Numbered from the stretch's first letter, positions 1 to 8,336 are shown. The stretch: DNA of 64,000 nucleotides from Bradyrhizobium sp. CIAT3101 (GCF_029714945.1 NZ_CP121634.1:7151001-7215000), one strand, 5' to 3'. The notes: generated from the sequence alone by a model not told the origin. Numbers and translations are program-made.

Positions 1-1977
1 ATCCTGATCCTCGGCCAGCAGCTCACCGACAATCCGGACGGCAATCTTTCCGCCAAACAGGTCGAGTTCGCCCGCACCATCCACGGCGCCGGCACCGACC
101 TCCTGAACCTCATCAGCGACATCCTCGATCTCTCCAAGATCGAGTCCGGCACGGTGACGGTCGAGGCCGAGGAGATCCTCACCGCGAACCTGCTCGAGAC
201 GGTCGGGCGGCCGTTCCGGCATGAGGCGGAGAACCGCAATCTGTCGTTCCAGATCGACGTCGATCCGAACCTCGCACGCAGCATCGTCACCGACTCCAAA
301 CGCTTGCAGCAGGTGCTGAAGAACCTGCTCTCCAACGCGTTCAAGTTCACCGGTGAAGGCGAAGTGCGGCTCAAGGTCGCCGGCGCGCTCGGCGGTTGGG
401 GCACGGATCATCCGGTGCTGAACTCCGCGCCGGCCGTCATCGCCTTCGAGGTCTCCGATACCGGCATCGGTATTCCACTGGAGAAGCAGAAGCTGATCTT
501 CGAGGCGTTCCAGCAGGCGGACGCCGGCACCAGCCGCAAATACGGCGGCACCGGACTTGGCCTTGCCATCAGCCGCGAGCTCGCGAGCCTGCTCGGCGGC
601 GAAATCCACCTGCGCAGCGCCCCCGGCAAGGGCTCGACCTTCACACTGTATCTGCCGCTGAAATATTCCGGCCCGACGCTGGCGCCGCGTGCCGCGCCGG
701 CGCCGCAACAATACAACCAGCCGCCGGCACTGCAGCCGGCTGTCCCCGAGCAGCAGCGCGTCATCGAGCAGCTGCCCGACGACCGGCTCAATCTCGAACC
801 CGGCGACAGCATCCTGCTGGTCGTCGAGGACGATCCGCACTATGCCCGCATCCTGGTCGACCTCGCGCGTGACAAGGGTTTCAAGGTCCTGGTCGCCGCG
901 CGCGGCGCGGAGGCGCTCGAACTCGCAAAACAGTACCAGCCGCGCGCCGTGTCGCTCGACGTGTTCCTGCCCGACATGCTCGGCTGGACGGTGCTGAGCC
1001 AGCTCAAGCACAACCCGCTGACGCGTCACATTCCGGTACAGATCATCACGCTCGACGAGGACCGGCAGCATGCGCTGGCCCGCGGCGCCTTCTCCTTCGT
1101 CAACAAGCCGACCACGACCGAAGGCGTTTCCGCCGCGCTGACCCAGATCAAGGAATATGCGCAGCCACGACGCAAGCGGCTCCTGATCGTCGAGGACAAC
1201 GAAGCCGAGCAGCTGTCGATCCGGGAGCTGCTGCATCACGACGACATCGAGATCGTGACCACCGATACCGGCGCGGGTGCGCTCTCGACGCTGCGCGAGG
1301 CCCCCTGTGACTGCGTGGTGCTCGACCTCCGGCTGCCCGACATGAGCGGCTTCGAGGTGCTGGAGCAGATCCGCCGCGATGACACGCTATCGAATGTTCC
1401 CGTGGTGGTGTTCACCGGCCGCGAACTCTCGGCCGAAGAGGATGCGGAACTTCACACCATGGCGCGCAGCATCGTGGTCAAGGGCGTGGAATCGCCCGAA
1501 CGCCTGCTCGACGAGACCGCGCTGTTCCTGCATCGCGTGATCACGGAACTGCCCGTCGAGAAACAGCGCATGCTGGAGAAGCTGAACAGTTCCGACGAGG
1601 ATCTGATCGGCAAGACTGCGCTGCTCGTCGACGACGACGCCCGCAACATCTTCGCACTGTCGAGCGTGCTGGAACGGCGCGGCATGAAGGTGCTGACGGC
1701 GACCACGGGCCGCGAGGCGGTGACGCTGGTCGAATCCAATCCGGAAATCGCCATCGTGCTGATGGACATCATGATGCCGCAGATGGATGGCTACCAGACC
1801 ATCGGCGTGATCCGGGAGAACCCGGCCTTCCTCCGCCTGCCGATCATCGCGCTGACGGCGAAGGCGATGAAGGGCGACCGCGAAAAATGCCTGGAAGCCG
1901 GCGCGTCCGACTACCTCGCCAAACCCGTCAACACCGATCAATTGCTGCTTGCGATCCGCATGTGGCTGCACCGCTGA
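1..1977 (+). CDS. Hybrid sensor histidine kinase with three receiver domains, 5' truncated by window
   Basis: The frame is open from base 1, so the gene starts outside the window and its sensor part is missing. The visible part begins within the HisKA dimerisation domain, just after the phosphorylated-histidine box (ILILGQQL, later LDLSKIESG). A HATPase_c domain follows with N box LLSNAFKFT, G1 DTGIGIP and G2 GGTGLGLAIS. Three receiver domains come next, with acceptor aspartates in SLDVFLPD, VVLDLRLPD and VLMDIMMPQMDG; the last contains the Lys-Pro motif LAKPVN. Kinases of this layout relay phosphate from His to receiver Asp. A second kinase begins 13 bases downstream, so the pair is probably one signalling operon. 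The input signal is unknown. Confidence 0.93.
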   Translation: MLILGQQLTDNPDGNLSAKQVEFARTIHGAGTDLLNLISDILDLSKIESGTVTVEAEEILTANLLETVGRPFRHEAENRNLSFQIDVDPNLARSIVTDSKRLQQVLKNLLSNAFKFTGEGEVRLKVAGALGGWGTDHPVLNSAPAVIAFEVSDTGIGIPLEKQKLIFEAFQQADAGTSRKYGGTGLGLAISRELASLLGGEIHLRSAPGKGSTFTLYLPLKYSGPTLAPRAAPAPQQYNQPPALQPAVPEQQRVIEQLPDDRLNLEPGDSILLVVEDDPHYARILVDLARDKGFKVLVAARGAEALELAKQYQPRAVSLDVFLPDMLGWTVLSQLKHNPLTRHIPVQIITLDEDRQHALARGAFSFVNKPTTTEGVSAALTQIKEYAQPRRKRLLIVEDNEAEQLSIRELLHHDDIEIVTTDTGAGALSTLREAPCDCVVLDLRLPDMSGFEVLEQIRRDDTLSNVPVVVFTGRELSAEEDAELHTMARSIVVKGVESPERLLDETALFLHRVITELPVEKQRMLEKLNSSDEDLIGKTALLVDDDARNIFALSSVLERRGMKVLTATTGREAVTLVESNPEIAIVLMDIMMPQMDGYQTIGVIRENPAFLRLPIIALTAKAMKGDREKCLEAGASDYLAKPVNTDQLLLAIRMWLHR

Positions 1978-1990
1978 GCTGGATCCGAGA

Positions 1991-3484
1991 ATGGACCACG
2001 AAAAGGTCAATATCCTCCTCGTCGACGACCAGCCGGCCAAGCTGCTCGCCTATGAGGTGATCTTGAAGGAACTCGGCGAGAACCTCGTGATCGCCTCGTC
2101 CGGCCGCGAGGCGCTGGAGGTTCTGCTCAAGACCGAGATCGCGGTGATCCTGGTCGACGTCTGCATGCCCGAGCTCGACGGCTTCGAGCTCGCCGCGATG
2201 ATCCGCGAGCATCCGCGCTTCCAGAAGACCGCGATGATCTTCATCTCGGCAATCCAGGTCAGCGACATCGACCGGCTCCGCGGCTACGAGATGGGCGCGG
2301 TCGACTATGTTCCGGTACCCGTCATACCGGAAGTGCTGCGCGCCAAGGTCAAGGTGTTTGCCGAGCTCTATCGCAAGACGCGCGAGCTCGAACGGCTGAA
2401 CCAGGATCTCGAGGATCGCGTCCGCGCCCGCACGGCCGAGCTCGAGAATTCCACCGCGAAGCTGCGCGAGAGCGAAGAGCGGCGCAGCATGGCGATTGCC
2501 GCCGGCAAGATGGGATCCTGGGACTGGGATTGGGTCAATGGCGACTGGATGTGGGACGAGGGCCAGTACCGCATATTCGGCGTGACGCCGGAGACCTTCA
2601 ACGTCACCTCGGCCAACATCCAGGCGCTGCTGCACCCGGATGACGTCGACCAGTTCGGCCAGGCGATTGCCGCGTTCAATACCGGTGCGCACGCCTATGA
2701 AGGAGAATTTCGCGTCAGCCGACCCGATGGCGAGGTCCGCTGGTGCGTCGGCACGGCGGCCGCGACGGTGGATCCGGGCGGCCGCGTGGTGCGGGTGAGC
2801 GGCGTCACGGTCGATATCACCGAACGCAAGCGCGCCGAGGAACGGCAGAACCTGCTGGCGCGCGAAGTCGATCACCGCGCCAAGAATGCGCTGGCGCTGG
2901 CACAGTCGATCGTGCGCCTCACCCGTGCCGACGAGGTCAAGGCTTACGTCCATGCCGTCGAGGGGCGCATCAATGCGCTCGCGCGCGTGCACACCATCCT
3001 GTCGCTGTCGAGCTGGCAGGGCGCCGAGCTCTCCAAGCTGATCGAGGAGGAGCTTGCGCCCTACTCGCTCGGCGGACAGATCGAGCTCGCGGGTCCCGAG
3101 GTGCAGTTGCTGCCGGCGACAGCGCAGACGCTGGCGCTTGCGCTGCACGAGCTCTTCACCAATTCGGCCAAATATGGCGCGCTGTCGACCCGGTCGGGGC
3201 GGCTCGCGATCGGCTGGCAGGTCGAGAACGATCTCCTGATCCTGACCTGGGAGGAGACCGGAGGGCCGCTGGTCAGGACGCCGAAGTCGCGAGGCTTCGG
3301 CACGAGAAGCCTGCTGGCCAGTGTCGAATCCCAGCTCGGCGGACAGGCGCAGTTCGACTGGCGTTCGGAGGGCCTGTTGTGCCGCCTCAATGTGCCGTTG
3401 ATACGCAAGAGCGCGGCAACATCGGCAACGCAGGACAAGTTCGAGGCCAGCACCTCCCCCGAACTTCAGCGCGCGTCGGGTTAG
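1991..3484 (+). CDS. Response regulator-PAS-HWE family histidine kinase
   Basis: An N-terminal receiver domain (NILLVDDQPAK, acceptor Asp in VILVDVCMPELDG) is followed by a coiled-coil linker (LERLNQDLEDRVRARTAEL), a PAS domain with PAC end (VSGVTVDITERKRAEE) and an HWE-type kinase core (REVDHRAKNALALAQSIVRL carries the phosphorylated His; ALHELFTNSAKYGAL is the N box). HWE kinases are common in rhizobia and often act in stress or light signalling. The ATG at 1991 is preferred over an in-frame start at 1949 because the latter overlaps the upstream kinase and adds no domain. With no separate output domain, it probably signals to a partner regulator and may itself be controlled by the upstream hybrid kinase. 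Confidence 0.92.
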   Translation: MDHEKVNILLVDDQPAKLLAYEVILKELGENLVIASSGREALEVLLKTEIAVILVDVCMPELDGFELAAMIREHPRFQKTAMIFISAIQVSDIDRLRGYEMGAVDYVPVPVIPEVLRAKVKVFAELYRKTRELERLNQDLEDRVRARTAELENSTAKLRESEERRSMAIAAGKMGSWDWDWVNGDWMWDEGQYRIFGVTPETFNVTSANIQALLHPDDVDQFGQAIAAFNTGAHAYEGEFRVSRPDGEVRWCVGTAAATVDPGGRVVRVSGVTVDITERKRAEERQNLLAREVDHRAKNALALAQSIVRLTRADEVKAYVHAVEGRINALARVHTILSLSSWQGAELSKLIEEELAPYSLGGQIELAGPEVQLLPATAQTLALALHELFTNSAKYGALSTRSGRLAIGWQVENDLLILTWEETGGPLVRTPKSRGFGTRSLLASVESQLGGQAQFDWRSEGLLCRLNVPLIRKSAATSATQDKFEASTSPELQRASG

Positions 3485-3702
3485 CGCGACGCAGCGACCT
3501 TCAGCCGTAACATCGGCTGAGGTTCATCGGCGACACGCCCCTCGAGCCAGGCCTCCGTTTGCGCGAGATCGCGCAACGCCGTCGCGTAGCGGCGGGCTGC
3601 GCTGCGCTCTGCACCGCGCGGCAGCTTGCGCGCCTTGCGCAACATGTCGGCCGCTGCGTTACGGTAGGCCAGCGAGCGATAGAGAAAGACCACCTTACCC
3701 AT
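3481..3702 (-). CDS. Small conserved-type hypothetical protein (73 aa)
   Basis: A short arginine- and alanine-rich helical protein (YRNAAADMLRKARKLPRG, then ALRDLAQTEAWLEGR). It converges on the HWE kinase and overlaps its stop by four bases. The start at 3702 is chosen because GGGAA lies eight bases upstream; an upstream ATG at 3732 has AGG directly abutting it and no workable spacing. There is no signal peptide and no membrane segment. Function unknown. Confidence 0.55.
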   Translation of the reverse strand: MGKVVFLYRSLAYRNAAADMLRKARKLPRGAERSAARRYATALRDLAQTEAWLEGRVADEPQPMLRLKVAASR

Positions 3703-3922
3703 AGCGAATGTTCCCGTGTTGATGCCGTTCATCCTGGCAAGATCGGCATGAACGTCGGATGAAGCGGGGGATGACAATTCCTTCATGCAAAATGGAACCC
3801 GCGACGACGATGCGCGTTGGCGTGCCAGATCGATCGGCAGTTCCATGCGCACAAAAAAGTCGCCAAACAGGTCGCCAAATAGATCGCCAAGCCTGATCTC
3901 TCCCACCGGCATCATCAAGCTG

Positions 3923-4126
3923 ATGACACACGCGATGATGGGCGCGGCACTCGGCCTGGTCTTCACACTTGCATTGATCCTGGCCAATCCTGCGGTCGCA
4001 GGATTGCTGAATCACGGCGGCCATGCGGCAGCCTTCGTCTTTGTCGGCACGATGGTGACGACGTTTGCCATCGGTGCGGCGCTGACGGGCGTCGTGTTCA
4101 TCCTCAACGAGGACAAGGAATCTTGA
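3923..4126 (+). CDS. Small two-pass membrane protein (67 aa)
   Basis: The protein has two hydrophobic helices (MMGAALGLVFTLALILANPA and FVFVGTMVTTFAIGAALTGV) joined by a short Gly/His loop (LLNHGGHAAA), ending in a charged tail (NEDKES). The open frame runs upstream to 3785, but that extension is Arg/Ser-rich and encoded by short tandem repeats, so the ATG at 3923 is preferred. No strong ribosome site is visible. The topology suggests a small inner-membrane protein with both ends on one side. Function unknown. Confidence 0.6.
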   Translation: MTHAMMGAALGLVFTLALILANPAVAGLLNHGGHAAAFVFVGTMVTTFAIGAALTGVVFILNEDKES

Positions 4127-4224
4127 AGCGCGCGTGAGGCGCAATGCGCTCTTTGGTTCGGAACTCCCGCGGCAATGAGCGGTTGGCTCTGCCTGCGTCA
4201 ATTCAACTCAGGGAGTTCCCGCGC

Positions 4225-4464
4225 ATGAACACGACCAAGCTCACTCTCACCGTGATGTTGGCAACCGGCCTCGCTGCCGCGCCCTTCGCCGCGCAGGCCA
4301 AGTCGCACAAGGCGAAGCATGAATCATCGACCTCGTCGTCGCAGACGACAGGCGCCAACATGAAGAAGACCGTACCTGCCGACGCGTCAGGCCAAGGCGG
4401 TGCTGGCCCCGGCAGCGATCAGGGTGGCAGCATGACCAAGCCCCAGAACGGAATGAGCAAGTAA
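4225..4464 (+). CDS. Small secreted or periplasmic Ser/Gly/Lys-rich protein (79 aa)
   Basis: Starts MNTTKLTLTVMLATGLAAAP with a clear signal peptide likely cut after FAAQA. The mature part is low-complexity: Lys/His-rich, then Ser/Thr-rich, then Gly-rich. GGGAG lies nine bases before the ATG, which rules out the longer frame from 4144. A strong terminator follows at 4486. Similar short secreted proteins are frequent in Bradyrhizobium genomes and have no known role. Confidence 0.7.
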   Translation: MNTTKLTLTVMLATGLAAAPFAAQAKSHKAKHESSTSSSQTTGANMKKTVPADASGQGGAGPGSDQGGSMTKPQNGMSK

Positions 4465-4485
4465 GCGCGGGCTCAATACAATGAG

Positions 4486-4511
4486 AAGCCCCGCGGCGAC
4501 GCGGGGCTTTT
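4486..4511 (+). terminator. Rho-independent terminator
   Basis: AAGCCCCGC, a four-base loop and GCGGGGCTTTT form a nine-base-pair GC-rich stem with a T tract, directly after the secreted-protein gene ending at 4464. Confidence 0.85.
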
Positions 4512-4566
4512 CGTTGCTTTGGCGACGCCGGTCTCAATCAGCGGTCGAGGCGCATGGCCAGCAAGC

Positions 4567-4767
4567 TTAGCGCCACATCGTCGGCGCGCGGGTCAGCACG
4601 TCCCGGCCGGCGCGCTTCAAATCGTCGACCGAACATTGCCCCGATCGAGCAAGATCACCCAGTCGAGCGGCAATTCGTTGGCGCGTCGCCATTTCGGACG
4701 GCGCAAGATCGGCACAGACCTCATCAAGCACAGCCCTCAGCAGAGCGGCCATTTCGGCTTCCGGCAC
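4567..4767 (-). CDS. Small hypothetical protein, third gene of putative SOS operon (66 aa)
   Basis: Starts with GTG at 4767 behind GGAG at seven-base spacing. The sequence MPEAEMAALLRAVLDEVC is helical, followed by a second helical part ending RAPTMWR. It lies 35 bases after the stop of the gene at 4803-5012 on the same strand and so probably belongs to the operon headed by the LexA-box gene at 5310. No catalytic motif, signal peptide or membrane segment is seen. Function unknown. Confidence 0.6.
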   Translation of the reverse strand: MPEAEMAALLRAVLDEVCADLAPSEMATRQRIAARLGDLARSGQCSVDDLKRAGRDVLTRAPTMWR

Positions 4768-4802
4768 GGACGAGCTCCGGCATTTCGCGTTGCGCGATCG
4801 CT

Positions 4803-5012
4803 TTAGCTGCGTCGAATGTCAGTGATGTTAAGGTGGCCGCGTGTGGGAGCTGTCTTCACGAGGTGGTCGAGCCGCGCCCGCTTGCGCGTAATCAGGAGCT
4901 GGGCCGCGGCATCGTCGAGGCCCTCGCGCTGCAATTGCCGGATCGCGGAGCCCAATTCGAGGATCTCGGCGCGGAGCTTCAGAATCCGGTAGGCGTCCGG
5001 GTCTTCTTCCAC
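4803..5012 (-). CDS. Small coiled-coil protein, second gene of putative SOS operon (69 aa)
   Basis: The open frame extends further upstream, but GGAGG with a six-base spacer precedes the GTG at 5012, which fixes the likely start. The protein is almost wholly helical with heptad-like spacing (ILKLRAEILELGSAIRQLQR, then LLITRKRARLDHLVK). It sits 34 bases behind the stop of the gene at 5047-5310. A role in binding a partner through the coiled coil is plausible; nothing more can be said. Confidence 0.6.
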   Translation of the reverse strand: MEEDPDAYRILKLRAEILELGSAIRQLQREGLDDAAAQLLITRKRARLDHLVKTAPTRGHLNITDIRRS

Positions 5013-5046
5013 CGCCAGCCTCCATCCGCCACCGCCGTGGCATGTC

Positions 5047-5310
5047 TCAACGGCGCGCCGCCCTGCTCTCGCTCTTCTGCGCGCGAAGACGCACCCGGTC
5101 GCGGATGTCGGGCAACACCCCGCCACCGCCAGCGGCCTTCCATTCGCCGATCAGCAGATTGATTTTCCGGCGCAGCTCCATCTGCGTCAGGGCCCGTTCG
5201 GTGCAGTCGCGATCGCGATTGACGAGATCGCGCACGGACGCCTCGACATCGGCCATCTCCAGCCTCAAGGCACTGATTTTGCGTCGAATTTCATTAATTC
5301 TGTTGTCCAT
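5047..5310 (-). CDS. Small coiled-coil protein behind a LexA box, first gene of operon (87 aa)
   Basis: Starts MDNRINEIRRKISALRLEMA and continues as charged helix (VNRDRDCTERALTQMELRRK), ending in a basic tail (RLRAQKSESRAARR) that could bind nucleic acid. The ATG lies nine bases from a perfect GAAC-N7-GAAC site, the LexA operator of alphaproteobacteria, so induction by DNA damage is likely. Two more tiny genes follow on the same strand with 34- and 35-base gaps. I do not recognise the family. Confidence 0.65.
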   Translation of the reverse strand: MDNRINEIRRKISALRLEMADVEASVRDLVNRDRDCTERALTQMELRRKINLLIGEWKAAGGGGVLPDIRDRVRLRAQKSESRAARR

Positions 5311-5319
5311 GGCTTGTTA

Positions 5320-5334
5320 GAACAAAATAAGAAC
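5320..5334. promoter_or_regulatory. Putative LexA (SOS) box GAAC-N7-GAAC
   Basis: GAACAAAATAAGAAC is an exact match to the alphaproteobacterial LexA operator, a GTTC direct repeat with seven-base spacing. It lies nine bases upstream of the ATG of the minus-strand gene at 5310 and 37 bases before the plus-strand gene at 5372, so it could control either or both. Confidence 0.75.
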
Positions 5335-5371
5335 ATATAGTCAAGTCACGAATTCAGAGTGGAGAGCAGAG

Positions 5372-5566
5372 ATGCAGGTTCAGGGTAAATACGACGCCAA
5401 GGCTTTTCTCATGGAGCAGATGACCCGGGCGCAAGGGCTGCGGCTGAAGCGGCTGAGCGAAGAGGCCTACCAGCCCGCGCAATACGATCGCGGCCTGTCC
5501 TCGGCCGAAGCCGCACGCCGCATCCAGGTGCTTGAAGCGGAGATCGAGCTCGCGAACTCCTTCTGA
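5372..5566 (+). CDS. DUF3072-like small protein (64 aa)
   Basis: The ATG follows GGAGAG. The core TRAQGLRLKRLSEEAYQPAQ followed by SSAEAARRIQVLEAEIE resembles DUF3072, a short helical repeat family found in many actinomycetes and proteobacteria (pattern: residues in 'LxxLxEEA', then 'LsxAEAsxrIxxL'). It is divergent from the LexA-box gene, sharing a 61-base intergenic region. No biochemical function is established for this domain. Confidence 0.65.
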   Translation: MQVQGKYDAKAFLMEQMTRAQGLRLKRLSEEAYQPAQYDRGLSSAEAARRIQVLEAEIELANSF

Positions 5567-5649
5567 GGCGCGCGGCCGGCGCCTTTGGAACGTTGCGTCA
5601 GCCCTCCTGTTCTCTTCCGAGGCCAAGGGGAGGTCAAGGGAGAGAGTTG

Positions 5650-5925
5650 ATGGCACGCAAGGCAAAGAAACGCCGCTACTCACGCAGTGCCGGCAGTGAT
5701 GTCGAACGAGAGATGCGGCGCTACAAGAAGGGGACCGCGAAGAGCGGACCCGGCGGTCGCGGCGGTCGCGTGAAGAGCCGCAAGCAGGCGATCGCAATCG
5801 GCCTCTCGGAAGCACGCGCAAAGGGCAAGAAGGTGCCGAAGAAGGCATCGAAGAAAACGTCAAAGAAAACGTCAAAGAAGAAGACGGCCAAGAAGAGCTC
5901 GAAGCGGAAATCCGCCAAGCGCTGA
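5650..5925 (+). CDS. Lys/Arg-rich, histone H1-like small protein (DUF6496-type, 91 aa)
   Basis: The start at 5650 follows GGGAGAG. The N-terminal part (DVEREMRRYKKGTAKSG, then GRVKSRKQAIAIGLSEARAK) matches the DUF6496 pattern seen in rhizobia. The tail is an array of KKASKK/KKTSKK units encoded by near-identical codons, giving a strongly basic C-terminus like that of histone H1 and bacterial Hc1. DNA or RNA binding is likely by composition. The tandem codon repeats may make the tail length variable between strains. Confidence 0.75.
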   Translation: MARKAKKRRYSRSAGSDVEREMRRYKKGTAKSGPGGRGGRVKSRKQAIAIGLSEARAKGKKVPKKASKKTSKKTSKKKTAKKSSKRKSAKR

Positions 5926-5937
5926 CGCCGCCCGGCG

Positions 5938-6300
5938 TCAGATCATGCTGCCGGGCATGAAGCAGCGAATCGAAACGCCGAACGCTGTCTTGACCGGCCA
6001 GACCATGGTGCGACCGGCGCGGTTCGGCTCGGTAATCACGGCTTCGTCGGGGACCTCGACCCACTCCCCGTCAAGACGAACCCGGTAATGCCCATTGTGC
6101 GAGTCCCAGTCGGGATCGGCGACGGCAACGCCGTCCGCGTCCGAACAGCATGGACCGAGATGGCTGCGCAGGCTGTCGAACCAGGGTTTTAGCGGTGAGT
6201 CGGTGAAGCGGCCGTCGTCGCGCCCCAGGGCATTTCCGGTCGACAGCACGAGTGGCGCCAGCAGCAGCGCAAGCTTCAGCGAGAGCTTCAATCGATCCAT
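5938..6300 (-). CDS. Secreted hypothetical protein with conserved Cys pair (120 aa)
   Basis: Starts MDRLKLSLKLALLLAPLVLS with a signal peptide likely cut near NALG-RDD. The mature protein has SHLGPCCSDADGVAVADPDW, then VRLDGEWVEVPDEAVITEPN, and one more Cys near the end (IRCFMPG). The adjacent-Cys plus single-Cys pattern suggests a disulfide and thus a periplasmic location. The frame stays open to 6402, but only the start at 6300 gives the signal peptide at the N-terminus. Family recognised as common in Bradyrhizobium; role unknown. Confidence 0.7.
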   Translation of the reverse strand: MDRLKLSLKLALLLAPLVLSTGNALGRDDGRFTDSPLKPWFDSLRSHLGPCCSDADGVAVADPDWDSHNGHYRVRLDGEWVEVPDEAVITEPNRAGRTMVWPVKTAFGVSIRCFMPGSMI

Positions 6301-6526
6301 GTCGGCACCGATCAAATGCGGACCACCGGCCGGTTCCACAAAGCAGCCGGACGTCCGAAGTTCCACTCCAGCAATTTGCCTCGGCGCCGTCACTGCCGCC
6401 AAGGCACAACACGCGATTCCAAATTCTGACGAGCGAACGCGGCTTTTTCGGACGAACCCGTCACCAATGCTGCCGTTAACGAGAATGTTATCGACAGCCT
6501 GTGGGTATCTCGAGAGGTATGCACGA

Positions 6527-6552
6527 AAAAGGCGGCCCGCAGGCCGCCTTTT
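6527..6552. terminator. Bidirectional rho-independent terminator downstream of degP
   Basis: AAAAGGCGGCC and GGCCGCCTTTT form an 11-base-pair stem around a four-base loop, with A and T runs on both flanks. It lies 25 bases beyond the degP stop. Confidence 0.85.
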
Positions 6553-6576
6553 GAATTTGTTGTCAGGATCCGGAAA

Positions 6577-8124
6577 TCAGGCGAGCGGCACCGCGACGAA
6601 GCGGGTCGCCTCAGCGCTCTTCACCTGCAGCAGCACGCTGTTCTTGCCGGACGATTTGGCCTGCGCCAGCTCGGAACGGACGTCGCCGACATTGGAGACC
6701 GCCTTGCCGCCGACATTGAGGATGACGTCGCCGGTCTGGATGCCGCGCTGCGCTGCCGGTCCCTGCGGATCGACCTCGGTGACCACGACGCCCTTCTGAC
6801 CTGCGCCCTGGACCTCGCCGGCCGGTGCCAGGCTGAGGCCGAGGCGCGGCGTGCCGGGAGCCTGCTGCGCCTTGCCGTCACCAGACTTATCGCCTCCTTT
6901 GGCCTGCCGCTCGTTCGACAGTTCGCCGAGCGCGAGCGTCACCGTCTTGGTGTCGCCCTTGTGAACGACGTCGAGCTTTACGGACGTGCCCGGTGCCAGC
7001 GTGGCGATGGTGCGGGCGAGATCGCGGGAGTCCTTGATCTCGGTCCCGTTGACGGCGGTGATGACGTCGCCCGCCTCGATGCCGGCCTTCGCTGCCGGGC
7101 TGCCATCCTGCGGGTTGTCGACGATGGCGCCGCGCGCCGCCTTCAGGCCGAGGCTGTCGGCGATCTCCGCGGTCACCGGCTGCACCTGCACACCGAGCCA
7201 GCCACGGGTGACGGCACCCTTGTCCTTGAGCTGCGCGACCACGAGCTTGGCGGTCGAGGACGGAATATCGAAGCCGATGCCGACCGAGCCGCCCGAGGGC
7301 GAGAAGATCGCGGTGTTCACGCCGATCACGTTGCCGTTCATGTCGAAGGCCGGACCGCCGGAATTGCCCTTGTTGATCGGCGCATCGATCTGGATGTAGT
7401 CGTCATAGGGACCATTGCCGATGTCGCGGCCGCTGGCCGAGACGATACCGGCCGTCACCGTGCCGCCGAGGCCGAAGGGATTGCCGACCGCGACCACCCA
7501 GTCGCCGATCCGCGGCTTCTGGTCGGAGAATTTCACGAACGGGAAGTCCTTCTTGCCGTCGACCTTGATCAGCGCGAGGTCGGTCTTCGGATCGGTGCCG
7601 ACCACCTTCGCGGTGTAGATCGTGCCATCATCCATCGTCACCTGCACGGACTCGGCGTGGTCGACGACATGGTTGTTGGTCACGGCATAGCCGTCGGCCG
7701 AGATGAAGAAGCCGGAGCCCTCGCCCGTGATCACCTGGTGGCGCTGGCGCGGCATGCCATTCATGCCACCCTGGCCGCGGAAGCCGAACTGCCGCTGGAA
7801 CTGGTCGAACGGAGAATCCTCGTCCTGATCCATCCGGTTCTGCTGCAGCATCGCGCTCTTGTCGTTGTCCTGGTCGATCTTCACCCGCACCGAGATAACG
7901 GCGGGCTTGACCTTGCTGACGAGGTCGCCGAAGCCCGGCGGCGTCGCGGCGCTCTCAGCGGCCTGCGCCGGCGAAATCAGGGAGTTCACGCCGAACGGCG
8001 TCGAAGCCGGAGACGCAGCCAGCACGGCCACGCCAAGCGCGGCCACAGTGCCGAGCAGCGCGAGCCGGCGCGGCCTGAGAATTGTACGGGTGCTTTTGGT
8101 GTCGGAATTGACGCGATCGATCAT
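6577..8124 (-). CDS. degP: Periplasmic Do-family serine protease/chaperone DegP (HtrA), 515 aa
   Basis: An Arg-rich start and hydrophobic stretch (LALLGTVAALGVAVLAAS) form a signal peptide. The trypsin-like domain has the complete triad: His in TNNHVVDH, Asp in DPKTDLALIKV, Ser in KGNSGGPAF. Two PDZ domains follow (GWLGVQVQPV onward, and GLSLAPAGEVQG onward), matching the DegP/DegQ layout; the family degrades or refolds damaged envelope proteins. The ATG at 8124 (MIDRVNSD) is preferred to 8178, because the extra codons lie in a perfect inverted repeat that looks regulatory. A Gly/Ala/Lys linker between the PDZ domains is longer than in E. coli DegP. Confidence 0.95.
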   Translation of the reverse strand: MIDRVNSDTKSTRTILRPRRLALLGTVAALGVAVLAASPASTPFGVNSLISPAQAAESAATPPGFGDLVSKVKPAVISVRVKIDQDNDKSAMLQQNRMDQDEDSPFDQFQRQFGFRGQGGMNGMPRQRHQVITGEGSGFFISADGYAVTNNHVVDHAESVQVTMDDGTIYTAKVVGTDPKTDLALIKVDGKKDFPFVKFSDQKPRIGDWVVAVGNPFGLGGTVTAGIVSASGRDIGNGPYDDYIQIDAPINKGNSGGPAFDMNGNVIGVNTAIFSPSGGSVGIGFDIPSSTAKLVVAQLKDKGAVTRGWLGVQVQPVTAEIADSLGLKAARGAIVDNPQDGSPAAKAGIEAGDVITAVNGTEIKDSRDLARTIATLAPGTSVKLDVVHKGDTKTVTLALGELSNERQAKGGDKSGDGKAQQAPGTPRLGLSLAPAGEVQGAGQKGVVVTEVDPQGPAAQRGIQTGDVILNVGGKAVSNVGDVRSELAQAKSSGKNSVLLQVKSAEATRFVAVPLA

Positions 8125-8130
8125 GTCGAA

Positions 8131-8172
8131 ATGTCCATGTTGGGTAAGTCGCCTTGCACCCAACATGGACAT
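8131..8172. promoter_or_regulatory. 15-bp perfect inverted repeat upstream of degP
   Basis: ATGTCCATGTTGGGT (8131-8145) and its exact complement at 8158-8172 flank a 12-base spacer. It lies 7-48 bases before the degP ATG, so it is either a 5' leader hairpin or the operator of an envelope-stress regulator. Confidence 0.6.
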
Positions 8173-8336
8173 CGTCACCTTACGGCGTCCCGTCCACGCG
8201 ATTAAATCTTGGCAAAGAAAGCGCGGCGGGCGGCCGCAGGCTAAATTTCCTCGCCGCGCACTTGATGCAGCTCAACGTGAGCCCCCCGCGCAGTGAAAAA
8301 CTGCGCCCATTGGATGATGGCCATCGGAGGCGCACC

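Noticed and set aside
1928..3148. 406-codon minus-strand frame across the HWE kinase
   Set aside because: High-GC shadow frame; the plus strand carries receiver, PAS and kinase motifs.
3859..3893. GTCGCCAAA repeats
   Set aside because: Only three short, irregular units before a small membrane gene; too little to call a regulatory array or CRISPR.
5823..5920. Short repeated sequence considered as a possible repeat array
   Set aside because: The repeats are in-frame KKxSKK codons of a basic protein; there are no unique spacers, so it is not a CRISPR.
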